From: Planctomycetaceae bacterium
GTDB taxonomy: Bacteria; Planctomycetota; Phycisphaerae; Phycisphaerales; SM1A02
DNA: 45,498 nucleotides
Assembly (NCBI GenBank): GCA_021297815.1
Contig: JAJTGK010000019.1
Span: 1-45,498 of the forward strand
Direction of reading: 5' to 3'
Part shown: positions 7,509 through 17,435 of the stretch, piece by piece
Position numbering within the stretch: the stretch's first letter is position 1
How the letters are laid out: every line of letters begins with the position of its first letter
Position numbers and translations under genes: made by a program
Notes under the pieces: model-generated
What the model was told of the DNA's origin: nothing
The model's input: only the letters and a program-made list of their open reading frames with translations
Databases searched by the model: none

Positions 7509-10500
7509 ATGTCTGGCATCTCGACTGGCGTAGGACTCGTCAGTGGAATCAACTCCTCGGCGCTCATCGAGCAGCTTCTCGCGCTTGAGTCGCGGGGCAA
7601 GTTGCCCATCCAGCGTCGCATGTCGACGATCCAGGGCGCGAAGACCGCGCTGATGGATATCAACGCGCGGCTTCTCAATCTGAAGAACGCAGCCGCGGGC
7701 ATTCGCTCCTCGAAGATCTTCGACGCGATGAACGCGGTGTCCACCGACGACACCGTGCTCGTCGCCAAGGCGAGCGCCACCACGCCGCCAGGCAGCTACC
7801 AGTTCACGGTGGGTCGCCTTGCCTCGGCAAGCCAGATGCTCTCGCGCGGCTTCGCGACGCGCGACCTTTCGCCTCTCGGTCTCGACGCGCTGACCTTCGA
7901 GTGGGGTGACGCAGGCGTGTCGCGCGACAAGCCGTTGAGCGAGCTCAAGGGCGGAGAAGGCATCGGCAGGGGATCGATTCGCATCCAGGACCGCCTGCTG
8001 CGCACCGCGACGATCGACCTCTCGACCGCGGTCACGCTGCAGGATGTCGTCGAGAAGATCAACGCCGAGGACGGCGTGTCGATCGAGGCGAAGATCGAGA
8101 ACGAGCGTCTGGTGCTGACCGACAAGACGGGTGGTCCGTACTCGCTCATCGTCGACGATGTCGGCGTCGGCACCGTGGCGCAGGATCTCGGCATTCGCTT
8201 CAACGGCTTCGGCAGCACGGTCACGGGTGGGCAGATCAACACGCTCGGCCTCTCGAGCGGACTCGCGGCGCTGAACGACGGCGCGGGCGTGCTCGTGCGC
8301 GACGGCGTGATCGACTTCCGCGTCACCGTCGACGCGACGACCTACGACATCTCGCTTGGCCGCGAGGACCAGGCGATCGTCGCAGGCACCAAGCTCTCCG
8401 ACCTGAACAACGGCGCGGGCATCAAGATCAACACGACCGATGCCGACGACTTCAGGATCGTCACGACGACGGGCACCACCGTCGGCATCAACCTCGGCGC
8501 GGTGACCGTCGACGGCGAAGTGCAGGACGAGGCTGTCGAGACCGTGGGCGAGATGCTCACGCGCGTCAACGCGGAACTCGAGGAGACCCTCGGCCCGGGC
8601 AAGGTCACCGTCTCTCTTCGCGCCGACGGCAAGGGATTCCAGATCACCGACACGATGGGCGGCGCTGGACCCGTGAAGGTGCTTGGCAACGGCCCGAACG
8701 CCGACCGCACCGCGAAGGACCTCGGCCTCTTCACGGGCGCGATCGATACGGGCCCCGCGACGCTCGTCGGCGCGACCGTGCGCAACAAGGTCGCGACGCC
8801 GCGCGCGACCACGATGCAGGACATCGTCGACCGCATCGCCGATCAGACGGGCGGCGCCGTCACCGCATCGATCAGCCCCGATGGCCTCGGCCTGCGTCTT
8901 TCGTCCGCGAACCCCGCGGCGACCATCTCGGTCGGCGCGGGCACGGTCGATGGCTCGAGCTACGGCGCCTCGATCGGCGAGCGCACCGCGCGCGACCTCG
9001 GCATCTTCGGACTTTCAGGCACCGGCTCCGTGACGGGTTCGCGCATCGCGGCCGTCGTGGGCAGCGTGCGCACCGCGAACCTGCGCGGTGGCGCGGGCCT
9101 CGGCGCACCCGCATCGATCACGGTCACCGACCGCGCGGGAGCGTCGCACACCTTCAGCTCGTTCGGAAGCTACGACACCTTCGAGTCGCTGCTCGTCAAC
9201 CTGAACAAGCAGGTGAAGGACGCGGGTGTCGGCGTGCAGTTCGAGATCTCGGACAACGGCCACAGCCTCGTCGCGCGCGACGCGAGCGTGGGCTCGGGGT
9301 CGATCTCGATCACGGGCGACGGCGCGACGGCGCTCGGCTTCAGCGGCACGACGACAGGCGACACGCTGCGCGGCGCGGACCTCGACCGAAAGTACATCTC
9401 CGAGGGCACGCTGCTCTCGTCGCTGAACTTCGGCAAGGGGATCGGCACGGGCGTGTTCAAGATCACCGACAGCGCGGGCGAGACCGCGAGCATCGACATC
9501 GGCAGCGACTCGGTGACCATCTACGATGTGATGAGCGAGATCAACTCGCGCGGCCTGCTGGTCGAGGCGCGGCTCAACTCGTCGGGCGACGGCATCATCC
9601 TCGTCGACACCAACACGGGCACTTCGCCTAGCAAGATGAAGGTCGTCGACACGACGGGCGCGGTGGCGCGCTCGCTCGGCCTCGCGGGCGAGGCGAAGGA
9701 GGACGGCGGCGACCTCGACGGATCGTTCGAGCGCTCGGTCGACCTCGAGACGACCGACACGCTGAACGATGTGATGCGCAAGGTGAACGAGGCGGGCCTC
9801 CAGGTCAGCGCATCGATCATCAACGCGGGCACGGGCGCGTCGCCGTTCCGCCTGAACTTCTCCTCGAAGGCGACGGGTGCGCTCGGGCAGGTCTTCGTCG
9901 ACACGGGCGCCGTCGACCTCGGCATGGTGCGTTCGGTCGAGGGCCGCGACGCGACGCTCTTCCTCGGTACGGGAAACACCGAGACGAGCTTCCTGTTCAC
10001 GAGCTCGAGCAACACCTTCAAGGACATCGTCTCGGGCCTCGAGGTCGAGGCCAAGAAGGCGGGCTCGACCGCCACGGTCGATGTGTCGCGCAACCGGCAG
10101 GGGATCATCGACGGCGTGAAGGGCCTCGTCACCGCGGTGAACGATGCGCTTGGCCGCATCGGCGACTACGACAAGTACGACCAGGAGACGGAGAAGAAGG
10201 GCCCGCTGCTCGGCAACCCGACGGTCGCGCGCGTGCGGCAGCAGCTGCTGTCGACGGTGCAGGGACCCGCGAAGGGCGTCGAGGGCCGTTACCGCTTCCT
10301 GTCGCAGGTCGGCATCCGCTTCGGCAAGGAAGGCGAGCTGCAGTTCGACGAGGCGAAGTTCAACACCGCCTACGACACCGACCCCGAGGCGGTCGAGGAG
10401 CTGTTCGCGGCCTACGAGGTGCAGTCGAGCGCGGGAACCTCGTCGCCCGCCGAGGGCGTGACCATCGAGTCGAGCGCGGTGAGCTACTCGAAGCTCGGCT

Positions 10501-10751
10501 TCGGCGACATGCTCGACCAGCTGCTGAAGAAGCTCACGAACTCGATCGACGGCGTGGTGACCATCGCCGACAAGAACTTCCAGACGCAGCTCGACGGGCT
10601 CAAGAAGCGGCTCGACCGCTACGACGAGCGCCTCGAGGCGAAGCGCCTGCGTTATGAGGCGCAGTTCGCGGCGATGGAAGACGCGCTCGCCAAGCTCCAG
10701 TCTCAGCAATCCTCGCTCGGTTCGCTCGTCGCGAACATCGGCCTGCGCTGA
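7509..10751 (+). CDS. fliD: Flagellar filament capping protein FliD, unusually long (1080 aa)
   Basis: N-terminal GLVSGINSSALIEQLLALE, C-terminal FLSQVGIRFGKEGELQFDEAKFNTAYDTDPEAVEELF, multiple flagellin-IN-like repeats; followed by fliS. Confidence 0.9.
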   Translation: MSGISTGVGLVSGINSSALIEQLLALESRGKLPIQRRMSTIQGAKTALMDINARLLNLKNAAAGIRSSKIFDAMNAVSTDDTVLVAKASATTPPGSYQFTVGRLASASQMLSRGFATRDLSPLGLDALTFEWGDAGVSRDKPLSELKGGEGIGRGSIRIQDRLLRTATIDLSTAVTLQDVVEKINAEDGVSIEAKIENERLVLTDKTGGPYSLIVDDVGVGTVAQDLGIRFNGFGSTVTGGQINTLGLSSGLAALNDGAGVLVRDGVIDFRVTVDATTYDISLGREDQAIVAGTKLSDLNNGAGIKINTTDADDFRIVTTTGTTVGINLGAVTVDGEVQDEAVETVGEMLTRVNAELEETLGPGKVTVSLRADGKGFQITDTMGGAGPVKVLGNGPNADRTAKDLGLFTGAIDTGPATLVGATVRNKVATPRATTMQDIVDRIADQTGGAVTASISPDGLGLRLSSANPAATISVGAGTVDGSSYGASIGERTARDLGIFGLSGTGSVTGSRIAAVVGSVRTANLRGGAGLGAPASITVTDRAGASHTFSSFGSYDTFESLLVNLNKQVKDAGVGVQFEISDNGHSLVARDASVGSGSISITGDGATALGFSGTTTGDTLRGADLDRKYISEGTLLSSLNFGKGIGTGVFKITDSAGETASIDIGSDSVTIYDVMSEINSRGLLVEARLNSSGDGIILVDTNTGTSPSKMKVVDTTGAVARSLGLAGEAKEDGGDLDGSFERSVDLETTDTLNDVMRKVNEAGLQVSASIINAGTGASPFRLNFSSKATGALGQVFVDTGAVDLGMVRSVEGRDATLFLGTGNTETSFLFTSSSNTFKDIVSGLEVEAKKAGSTATVDVSRNRQGIIDGVKGLVTAVNDALGRIGDYDKYDQETEKKGPLLGNPTVARVRQQLLSTVQGPAKGVEGRYRFLSQVGIRFGKEGELQFDEAKFNTAYDTDPEAVEELFAAYEVQSSAGTSSPAEGVTIESSAVSYSKLGFGDMLDQLLKKLTNSIDGVVTIADKNFQTQLDGLKKRLDRYDERLEAKRLRYEAQFAAMEDALAKLQSQQSSLGSLVANIGLR

Positions 10752-10790
10752 ACGCGCAAGTAGGGCGGCAAAACGGCCGATCAGCGGTGT

Positions 10791-10810
10791 GTCCGCGCAC
10801 ACGCGCGGAC
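10791..10810. other. Perfect 8-bp inverted repeat (GTCCGCGC-ACAC-GCGCGGAC) in the fliD-fliS gap
   Basis: Read directly; no T-tract follows. Confidence 0.6.
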
Positions 10811-10836
10811 GAGTCCAACGAGCGAAGGCACGCAGC

Positions 10837-11331
10837 ATGACCAACGGTTCCCAGGCGTATCTCAAGACCAAGGTCCTCACCGCGTCGCCCGCGGAGCTGC
10901 GGCTCATGCTGATCGACGGAGCGATCCGCTTCAGCGAGCAGGCGCGCCGCGGCTACGAGCGCCGCGACTTCGAGGCCGCCTTCGACGGCACCACGAAGGC
11001 GCAGGCGATCCTGATGGAGCTGCTGAATTCGCTGCGCCCCGACCAGTCGCCCGAGCTCTGCAAGCGCCTCTCGGCGCTCTACACCTTCATGTACAACCGC
11101 CTCGTCGCCGCAAGCAGCGCGAAGGACACCGCCCTGGTCGACGAGGTGATCGAGCTCCTGCGCTTCGAGCGCGAGACCTGGTCCATGTGCATGGGCGAGC
11201 TGGCACGCGAGAACCATGCGGCCGCAGGGATGCGCGGCGGCGCGATCGGTGCGGCCGCGGCGGCCGTTCCGTCCAAGAACCCGACGCCCGCGGGCGGGCT
11301 TATCGGTGGTCGCGTCTCGATCAGCGGCTGA
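10837..11331 (+). CDS. fliS: Flagellar export chaperone FliS
   Basis: SQAYLKTKVLTASPAELRLMLIDGAIRFSEQARRGYERRDFE...; directly follows fliD. Confidence 0.9.
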   Translation: MTNGSQAYLKTKVLTASPAELRLMLIDGAIRFSEQARRGYERRDFEAAFDGTTKAQAILMELLNSLRPDQSPELCKRLSALYTFMYNRLVAASSAKDTALVDEVIELLRFERETWSMCMGELARENHAAAGMRGGAIGAAAAAVPSKNPTPAGGLIGGRVSISG

Positions 11332-11359
11332 GTGGCTCGGGGCGTGTCGGTACACTGCC

Positions 11360-11380
11360 GACCTTTCCCGAGGAAAGGTC
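11360..11380 (+). promoter_or_regulatory. Perfect 9-bp hairpin enclosing the RBS of the downstream dehydrogenase
   Basis: GACCTTTCC-CGA-GGAAAGGTC immediately before ATG 11386; the 3' arm contains the purine-rich SD-like GGAAAGG. Confidence 0.6.
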
Positions 11381-11385
11381 AGAGC

Positions 11386-12744
11386 ATGCCCGTCGACTTG
11401 AATAAGACAGCGAGCGAACTTCTCTCCCGCATCGAACGCTGCGAGGCGAAGATCGGCGTGATCGGACTCGGCTATGTCGGGCTGCCGCTCGCGCACGCGC
11501 TGCACCAGGGCGGACTGCCCGTCCTCGGCTTCGACATCGACCAGGGCAAGATCGAGGCGATCGCGGCGGGGCGCAACTACCTCGTCCATCTCGGCAACGA
11601 GCTCGTCACCACGCTGCGCGACTCCAAGCGCTTCGAGGCGACCACCGACTTCTCGCGCCTCGGCGAGGCCGATGTGATCATCGTCTGCGTGCCGACGCCG
11701 CTCGGACGCCACTGGGAGCCCGACATCTCGTACATCCTCGAGACGGCGAAGGCGATCGGCCGCACGCTGCGCGCGGGGCAGCTCGTGATCCTCGAGTCGA
11801 CGACCTATCCGCGCACGACGCGCGACGACATGATGCCCGCGATCATGGCCGCGGCGGGCGAGCGTGGCCAGTCGCTCGAGATCGGCCGCGATGTGTTCGG
11901 CGCGTTCAGCCCCGAGCGCGAGGACCCGGGCCGCAAGTCGCACTCGACGAGCACGATCCCGAAGCTTGTCGGCGGGCTCGACGAGGCGTCGACCGAACTC
12001 GCGTGCGCGGTGTACCGCAAGGGCGTGACCACGGTCGTGCCCGTGGCGAGCGCCGAGATCGCCGAGAGCGCGAAGCTGCTCGAGAACATCTTCCGCGCGG
12101 TGAACATCGCGCTCGTCAACGAGATGAAGGTCGTGCTCGACGCGATGGGCATCGATGTGTGGGAGGTCGTGCGCGCGGCGAGCACGAAGCCGTTCGGCTT
12201 CATGCCGTTCTACCCTGGCCCCGGCCTTGGCGGGCATTGCATTCCGATCGACCCGTTCTACCTGACCTGGAAGGCGCGCGAGTACGGCCACTCGACGCGC
12301 TTCATCGAGCTCGCGGGCGAGATCAACACCTCGATGCCGCACTATGTCGTCGACCGCACCGTGCGCGCGCTGAACGGGCACGCCAAGGCGATGAAGGGCT
12401 CGCGCATCCTCATCGTGGGCCTTGCCTACAAGGCCGACATCGACGATGTGCGCGAGAGCCCGTCGTTCGAGCTGATCGAGATGTGCCGCCACCACGGCGC
12501 GCATGTCGACTACTTCGACCCGCTCGTGCCCGCGACCTGGGCGGGCCGCAAGCACGACCTCAAGATGCAGTCGGTGAAGCTCGACGCGGCCACGGTCGCG
12601 TCGTACGACTGCGTGCTGATCTCGACGGCGCACTCGAATGTCGACTACGGCCTGATCGCGCGCGGCGCGAAGCTCGTCATCGACACGCGCGACGCGATGC
12701 GCAGCTTCGAGAAGGAGATGGGCGAGCGCCTCGTGCGCGCCTGA
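11386..12744 (+). CDS. Nucleotide-sugar (UDP-N-acetylglucosamine-type) dehydrogenase, WbpA-like
   Basis: IGVIGLGYVGLPLAHALHQGG, ESTTYPRTTRDDMMP, FSPEREDPGR, PGPGLGGHCIPIDPFYLTWKA, GLAYKADIDDVRESPS. Confidence 0.9.
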   Translation: MPVDLNKTASELLSRIERCEAKIGVIGLGYVGLPLAHALHQGGLPVLGFDIDQGKIEAIAAGRNYLVHLGNELVTTLRDSKRFEATTDFSRLGEADVIIVCVPTPLGRHWEPDISYILETAKAIGRTLRAGQLVILESTTYPRTTRDDMMPAIMAAAGERGQSLEIGRDVFGAFSPEREDPGRKSHSTSTIPKLVGGLDEASTELACAVYRKGVTTVVPVASAEIAESAKLLENIFRAVNIALVNEMKVVLDAMGIDVWEVVRAASTKPFGFMPFYPGPGLGGHCIPIDPFYLTWKAREYGHSTRFIELAGEINTSMPHYVVDRTVRALNGHAKAMKGSRILIVGLAYKADIDDVRESPSFELIEMCRHHGAHVDYFDPLVPATWAGRKHDLKMQSVKLDAATVASYDCVLISTAHSNVDYGLIARGAKLVIDTRDAMRSFEKEMGERLVRA

Positions 12745-12752
12745 CACACGGC

Positions 12753-13907
12753 ATGCGACTTGTCCACGCCATCACCTCGGTCGATCTGCGCCTTGGCGGC
12801 ACGGCGCGCGCGGCGCTCGATCTCGCGGGCGCGATGGCGGGACGCGGCCATGAGGTGACGCTCCTCACGACGGATGCGACCGATGTGCCGAAGGGCTGGA
12901 CGGGCGGCGCGCAGCCGAGCTCGCTGGTGGATGCGGGCCTTGCGCCAAGGCTCGGCGCGAAGGCCGCCGCCGATGCCACCATGGCTGTGCTGCGCGAGGC
13001 CGATGCCGTGCATATCCACGCGATGTGGGAACCGTTCAACGCGCGCGTCGCCGCGCTGTGCGCGAAGATCGGCACTCCGTACATCGTGACGCCGCACGGC
13101 ATGCTCGACGACTGGTGCATGGCGCAGGGCGCATGGAAGAAGCGCGTCTACATGCGTCTCGTCGGACGACGGATGCTCGAGTCCGCGGCGTTCGTGCACT
13201 GCACGGCGCGCGCGGAGCTCATGCAGAGCCAGCGCTGGTTCCCGAACGGGAGCGGCATCGTCGTTCCGAACCTCATGGATCTCGCGCCGTTCGCGAAGCT
13301 GCCAGGGACCGCCGAGGCGCTCGCTCGGTGGCCGAGGCTCGCGAGGCACGATGTACGCCTCCTGTTCCTCAGCCGGCTCAATCCGAAGAAGGGCGTCGAG
13401 CACCTGATCGATGCGACGGCGAAGCTGGCGCGCGAAGGCCTCGATGTGGTCGCGATGGTCGCAGGACCCGCCGACGCCGGGTACGGCGAGAAGCTCGCGG
13501 CGCATGCGCAGTCGGCGGGTGTCGCCGACCGAATCGAGTTCCTCGGGCATGTGGGCGGCACGCTGAAGCTGTCGCTCATCGAGGCCTGCGACATGATGGT
13601 GATACCGTCGAGCCAGGAGAACTTCGGATTCGTCTTCTTCGAGGCGCTCGCGGCAGGGCTGCCCGTGGTGACGACCGACCTCGTCGACACCAGGGACGAG
13701 CTGGCGGCGAGCGGCGGCGCTGCGATCGTTCGCCAGGACGGTGCGGCGGTCGCGCGGGGCGTGCGCGAGGTGCTTGCGTGGAGGCCCGAGCGTCCGACGC
13801 GCATGGCGGCGGCTCGCGCATGGGTCTTCCGTGAACTGGAACCCTCGACCGTGTCGTCGCAGTTCGATTCGATGTACGCGCACGCAGCGGCGATGCGCAC
13901 CCGATAA
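12753..13907 (+). CDS. Glycosyltransferase family 4
   Basis: GGTARAALDLAGAMAGRGHEVTLLTTD, PHGMLDDWCM, LFLSRLNPKKGVEHLIDA, SQENFGFVFFEALAAGLPVVTT. Confidence 0.9.
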   Translation: MRLVHAITSVDLRLGGTARAALDLAGAMAGRGHEVTLLTTDATDVPKGWTGGAQPSSLVDAGLAPRLGAKAAADATMAVLREADAVHIHAMWEPFNARVAALCAKIGTPYIVTPHGMLDDWCMAQGAWKKRVYMRLVGRRMLESAAFVHCTARAELMQSQRWFPNGSGIVVPNLMDLAPFAKLPGTAEALARWPRLARHDVRLLFLSRLNPKKGVEHLIDATAKLAREGLDVVAMVAGPADAGYGEKLAAHAQSAGVADRIEFLGHVGGTLKLSLIEACDMMVIPSSQENFGFVFFEALAAGLPVVTTDLVDTRDELAASGGAAIVRQDGAAVARGVREVLAWRPERPTRMAAARAWVFRELEPSTVSSQFDSMYAHAAAMRTR

Positions 13908-14015
13908 CAGCCGTCCCGAGCAGGGCGGAGCGGATGTGCCGTGCGCGCCGCGGGGAATCACGCTTCGATCTCCATGGGCCTTGCATGCGGTGCGGAGCCG
14001 TTCATCATGGATGCG

Positions 14016-15995
14016 ATGCCGCGCGCACCGACCGCATTACGACTGCTGCCCGTCTCGGCGGCGCTGCTCTGTGGCGCCGCGAGCAGGTCGGCGGACGCGC
14101 AGACGCTCGTCGAGTGGCCCGTGGCCGATGGTGGAAACGGGAGCTGGTACGAGCTCGTGACGCTTGGCGGCGCGTACTCGATCTCGGTCGCCGAGTACGA
14201 GGCGCAGCTCCGCTCGGGCAAGGTCGCCGAGCTCGAGCAGCCTGGCGAGTTCGCATTCGTGCGGTCGGCGCTGGCAGCGGCGCTCAACGGCAGGCTCGCG
14301 TTCATCGCTGCAGAACGCACGCCGCTGCGCGAGCCGCAGCTGCTCGACGCATCGCATCCTGTGTTCGGCTGGATCCGCGACGCGCGCACGACGCGGCTCG
14401 TCGATCTCGTGCTCGTCGGCGACAGCAACATCGCCTACGGCGGGCTTGGTTGGGACCACGGCCTTCAGTACGCGCTGCATGCGGGCGGCGTCCCATGCGC
14501 CGCCATCGGTCCCACCCCGTTCAACGACGACGGAGGCACGGTGGGCTGGCGCTGGAGCAAGTCGATCGGCCCCGCGCAGGACTGGCCCGCGACGCTCGGC
14601 AACCACGCGACATCCACCCAGTTCGCGCCGCCGCAGCTTGCGCAGCAGATGGACTTTCCCCTCGGGTTTCCGAACACCGGCACGGGCTACGCGTGGCTCT
14701 CGTCGGGATCCGCGACGATCGCAGGAGGCATGTACATCGCGCAGGACCACCCGTTCGTGCTCGAGTCCGCGCCGCTCGAGATCAGGATCGAGCACGGCCT
14801 GATGCCGAAGGGCGGACGATTCACCCCAAGCGCGTGGAGGCTGCAGGGCGGCAATGGGCTTGCGGGCACCGAGGTGCATTGCGCCTCGAAAAAGCACGCG
14901 ATGTCGGAGGCCATGCTCGCCGTCCCCGCAGGCTTCGCGGCGGGGAGCGCGATTCGGCTCTCGATCGACGCGGGTTCGGGCGTGCAGGCGCCGTTCTTCC
15001 TCGGCTGGACGACCGTCGAGCGCACCGACATCACGCACGGTTCGTGCGTGAGCGTTCTGAACTGGAACGGAGGCGCGAGCAGCGAGCGCATCGCCGACGA
15101 CATCGAGTCGTTCGACGGGCCGACCTCCGCACGCTGGGTCGAGGCGATTCGCGCCCGACAGCTGCGGCACGGAGGTTCGGTGCGCGCGATCTTCGTGCTC
15201 TGCTCGGGGATGAACGACTTCGGACTCACGCTCGACGAGCACGAGTCATCGCTCCGCCGCATGATCGCCCACCTCTCGTCGCGCTGGACCGCAGGGGGAG
15301 GCGCGCCGTCGGAGATCGGCTTCCTGCTGATGACCTCGCACGACCCTTCGATCGACGATCCCACCGAGAACTTCGTGGGCTTCCGCGCGCGATGCAGGCA
15401 GATCGCGTCCGAGCGGACCGATACCGCGACGATCGATCTCGGCGCCATTCCGATGGCGCGGGCGTTCTACGAGGGGAGCCAGGACTCGGGGCCTCATCTC
15501 TCGCAGGTCGGATACGAGTCGATCGCGTCGCGTGTCGTCGAGGCGCTCGACGGCTCGCAAGGCGCAGGTTGCGAGTGGCGCTGGCGTTCGGGCGCGCTCG
15601 TCGGTCAGGCCGTGGACGCAGGCTGGCTTCCCGAGTGTGGACGCGCACGCGCCGCGATCTCGGGAACTTCAACCGCGCTGCTCGGCATCGCTCGCGGCTC
15701 GCAGCTCGGCGATGTGCTGATCGAGTACCGCGCCGATTGCGACGACGACGGCCTGGTCGACCGCGGCGCGGTGGCGATGGGCGTCGTGCAGGACCTGAAC
15801 GGCAACTTCATTCCCGATGGCTGCGAGTGCCTCGGCGACATCGATCAGAACGGGAATGTCGACAGCTCCGACATGGCGGTGCTGCTTGGGCGCTGGGGAA
15901 GCCTGGGCGGCGCACCCGACCTCGATCTCTCGGGCTCGGTCGATGCAGCCGACCTCGTCATCCTGCTTGCGAACTGGGGTCCATGCCAGCGCTAG
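14016..15995 (+). CDS. Secreted SGNH/GDSL-hydrolase-like protein with dockerin-like C-terminus
   Basis: Signal-peptide-like MPRAPTALRLLPVSAALLCGAASRSADA; LVGDSN, CSGMND, GPHLSQVGY blocks; C-terminal DIDQNGNVDSSDMAVLLGRWG / DLDLSGSVDAADLVILLANWG calcium-loop repeats. Upstream start 14007 also possible. Confidence 0.7.
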   Translation: MPRAPTALRLLPVSAALLCGAASRSADAQTLVEWPVADGGNGSWYELVTLGGAYSISVAEYEAQLRSGKVAELEQPGEFAFVRSALAAALNGRLAFIAAERTPLREPQLLDASHPVFGWIRDARTTRLVDLVLVGDSNIAYGGLGWDHGLQYALHAGGVPCAAIGPTPFNDDGGTVGWRWSKSIGPAQDWPATLGNHATSTQFAPPQLAQQMDFPLGFPNTGTGYAWLSSGSATIAGGMYIAQDHPFVLESAPLEIRIEHGLMPKGGRFTPSAWRLQGGNGLAGTEVHCASKKHAMSEAMLAVPAGFAAGSAIRLSIDAGSGVQAPFFLGWTTVERTDITHGSCVSVLNWNGGASSERIADDIESFDGPTSARWVEAIRARQLRHGGSVRAIFVLCSGMNDFGLTLDEHESSLRRMIAHLSSRWTAGGGAPSEIGFLLMTSHDPSIDDPTENFVGFRARCRQIASERTDTATIDLGAIPMARAFYEGSQDSGPHLSQVGYESIASRVVEALDGSQGAGCEWRWRSGALVGQAVDAGWLPECGRARAAISGTSTALLGIARGSQLGDVLIEYRADCDDDGLVDRGAVAMGVVQDLNGNFIPDGCECLGDIDQNGNVDSSDMAVLLGRWGSLGGAPDLDLSGSVDAADLVILLANWGPCQR

Positions 15996-16023
15996 CGTGC
16001 GAGGCGCGTTGGCGCGGATCTCG

Positions 16024-17418
16024 TCAGGGTCGCCGGCCGTTCGCGTTCGCGAACGACGCATCATCGGCGTCCGCATCCGTGTCGGCGTCCGATCCATCGT
16101 CCTCGAGGTCGTCCTCGGTCCGATCGACCCGCCACCAGACGAGCGGACCGACCATGCGCAGCACCGCCCAGCCGCCGATGATCGCCGTCGTCAGCTGGAA
16201 CGCGAAGAGTCCAAGCTCGCCGCGCGGCATGCCGAGGATCTGCGCGAGGCCCGCGCCGAGCGGAACGACCACGAACGGATCGTCGACGCAGCGCCGTACG
16301 CGCTCATCGAGATAACGCAGCGCAAGGCCCAGGAGCACCGCGTAGAGGGGTAGCGTGATCCACGGATTGTCGTTCACCACATGTCCGACGATGCCCGGGC
16401 CGACCGAGTACTCCTCGGCGACCCGCGTGATGCGCGCGTCGGCGACCATCGTTCGGCCGAGCGGCTCGTACTTCGACTCCCAGATCGCACGCGGAACGGG
16501 CTGCGTGAGGTAGTAGCCGAGCGAATGCAGCGTGTCGTAGGGGAAGTCCTTCGGGTGCGTCTCGATCAGCCACATGCTGTTCGAGCCCGCCTGCTGGCCG
16601 TTCGTGAGCGCGAACGCGCTCTCGACGATCTCGGGGCCCGTGACCTGGGTGAATGCGACGAGGTACTCGGTTGCCGTTCGCTGCGTCTCGTCGCCGCGGC
16701 GCGATGCGGTGAAGAAGACGAGGAACGCGAAGCCGATCGAGCCGAACACGACGGTGCGCGCGACGAGCAGCGATGCGCCGCTGAAGCGCCAGCGCGCGTA
16801 GAACAGCGCCCAGACGAAGGTGATGAGGACGCCAAGCACCTCGCGGCGGCCGAAGGTGTAGGCAAGCAGCGATGCGATGCAGAAGACGAGCAGGATGATC
16901 GCGGTCGCGACGATCGCGAAGTTCGCGGGGCGACGCCCCCACGCCCAGCCCGCGAGGCCGCAGGCGACGGCGAAGCTGCCCGCGGCGAACTGCTGCGTGA
17001 GCACGCCGATGATCGGGATCGGTCCGATCACGAAGCGGAAGATGAGACCAGCGCCGACCGCGGCGAACGCGCAGAGGAGGAGGCCGCCCTCGGTGGCGTC
17101 GTGCTCGGTCGGCGTGCGGTTCGCCCAGCGGACGACCCACGGACCCTTCGCGTAGGTGAAGAAGAAGATGATCAGAAAGAGGGTGAGGAGCCCGGTGAAG
17201 ATGAGGCTCGTCAAACCCACGCTCTGCAGGTAGACCTGTCCGTAGTCCTCGGCGAGCAGGCTGATGCTCGCGCTGACCGACTGGAAGAGAAGGATTCCGA
17301 AGAGGAAGGTGTTGCGCGCGCTGAAGATCTCGACCTCGCCGCGCAGCGAGTCGCGGATCATGATCGCAACGATCAAGCCGGACAGGATGAGCAGGAGGAC
17401 GACCGTGAGATAGACCAT
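16024..17418 (-). CDS. Multi-pass membrane protein, oligosaccharide repeat-unit (O-antigen) polymerase-like
   Basis: Many hydrophobic segments from MVYLTVVLLLILSGLIVAIMI onward; location inside an EPS locus. Confidence 0.6.
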   Translation of the reverse strand: MVYLTVVLLLILSGLIVAIMIRDSLRGEVEIFSARNTFLFGILLFQSVSASISLLAEDYGQVYLQSVGLTSLIFTGLLTLFLIIFFFTYAKGPWVVRWANRTPTEHDATEGGLLLCAFAAVGAGLIFRFVIGPIPIIGVLTQQFAAGSFAVACGLAGWAWGRRPANFAIVATAIILLVFCIASLLAYTFGRREVLGVLITFVWALFYARWRFSGASLLVARTVVFGSIGFAFLVFFTASRRGDETQRTATEYLVAFTQVTGPEIVESAFALTNGQQAGSNSMWLIETHPKDFPYDTLHSLGYYLTQPVPRAIWESKYEPLGRTMVADARITRVAEEYSVGPGIVGHVVNDNPWITLPLYAVLLGLALRYLDERVRRCVDDPFVVVPLGAGLAQILGMPRGELGLFAFQLTTAIIGGWAVLRMVGPLVWWRVDRTEDDLEDDGSDADTDADADDASFANANGRRP

Positions 17419-17435
17419 CGGGACCCGTATATCGG

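Noticed and set aside
9015-12747. Long minus-strand ORFs (630 aa at 9015..10907; 715 aa at 10600..12747)
   Set aside because: Antisense to fliD, fliS and the dehydrogenase; Arg/His/Asp-rich compositions typical of shadow ORFs in high-GC DNA.
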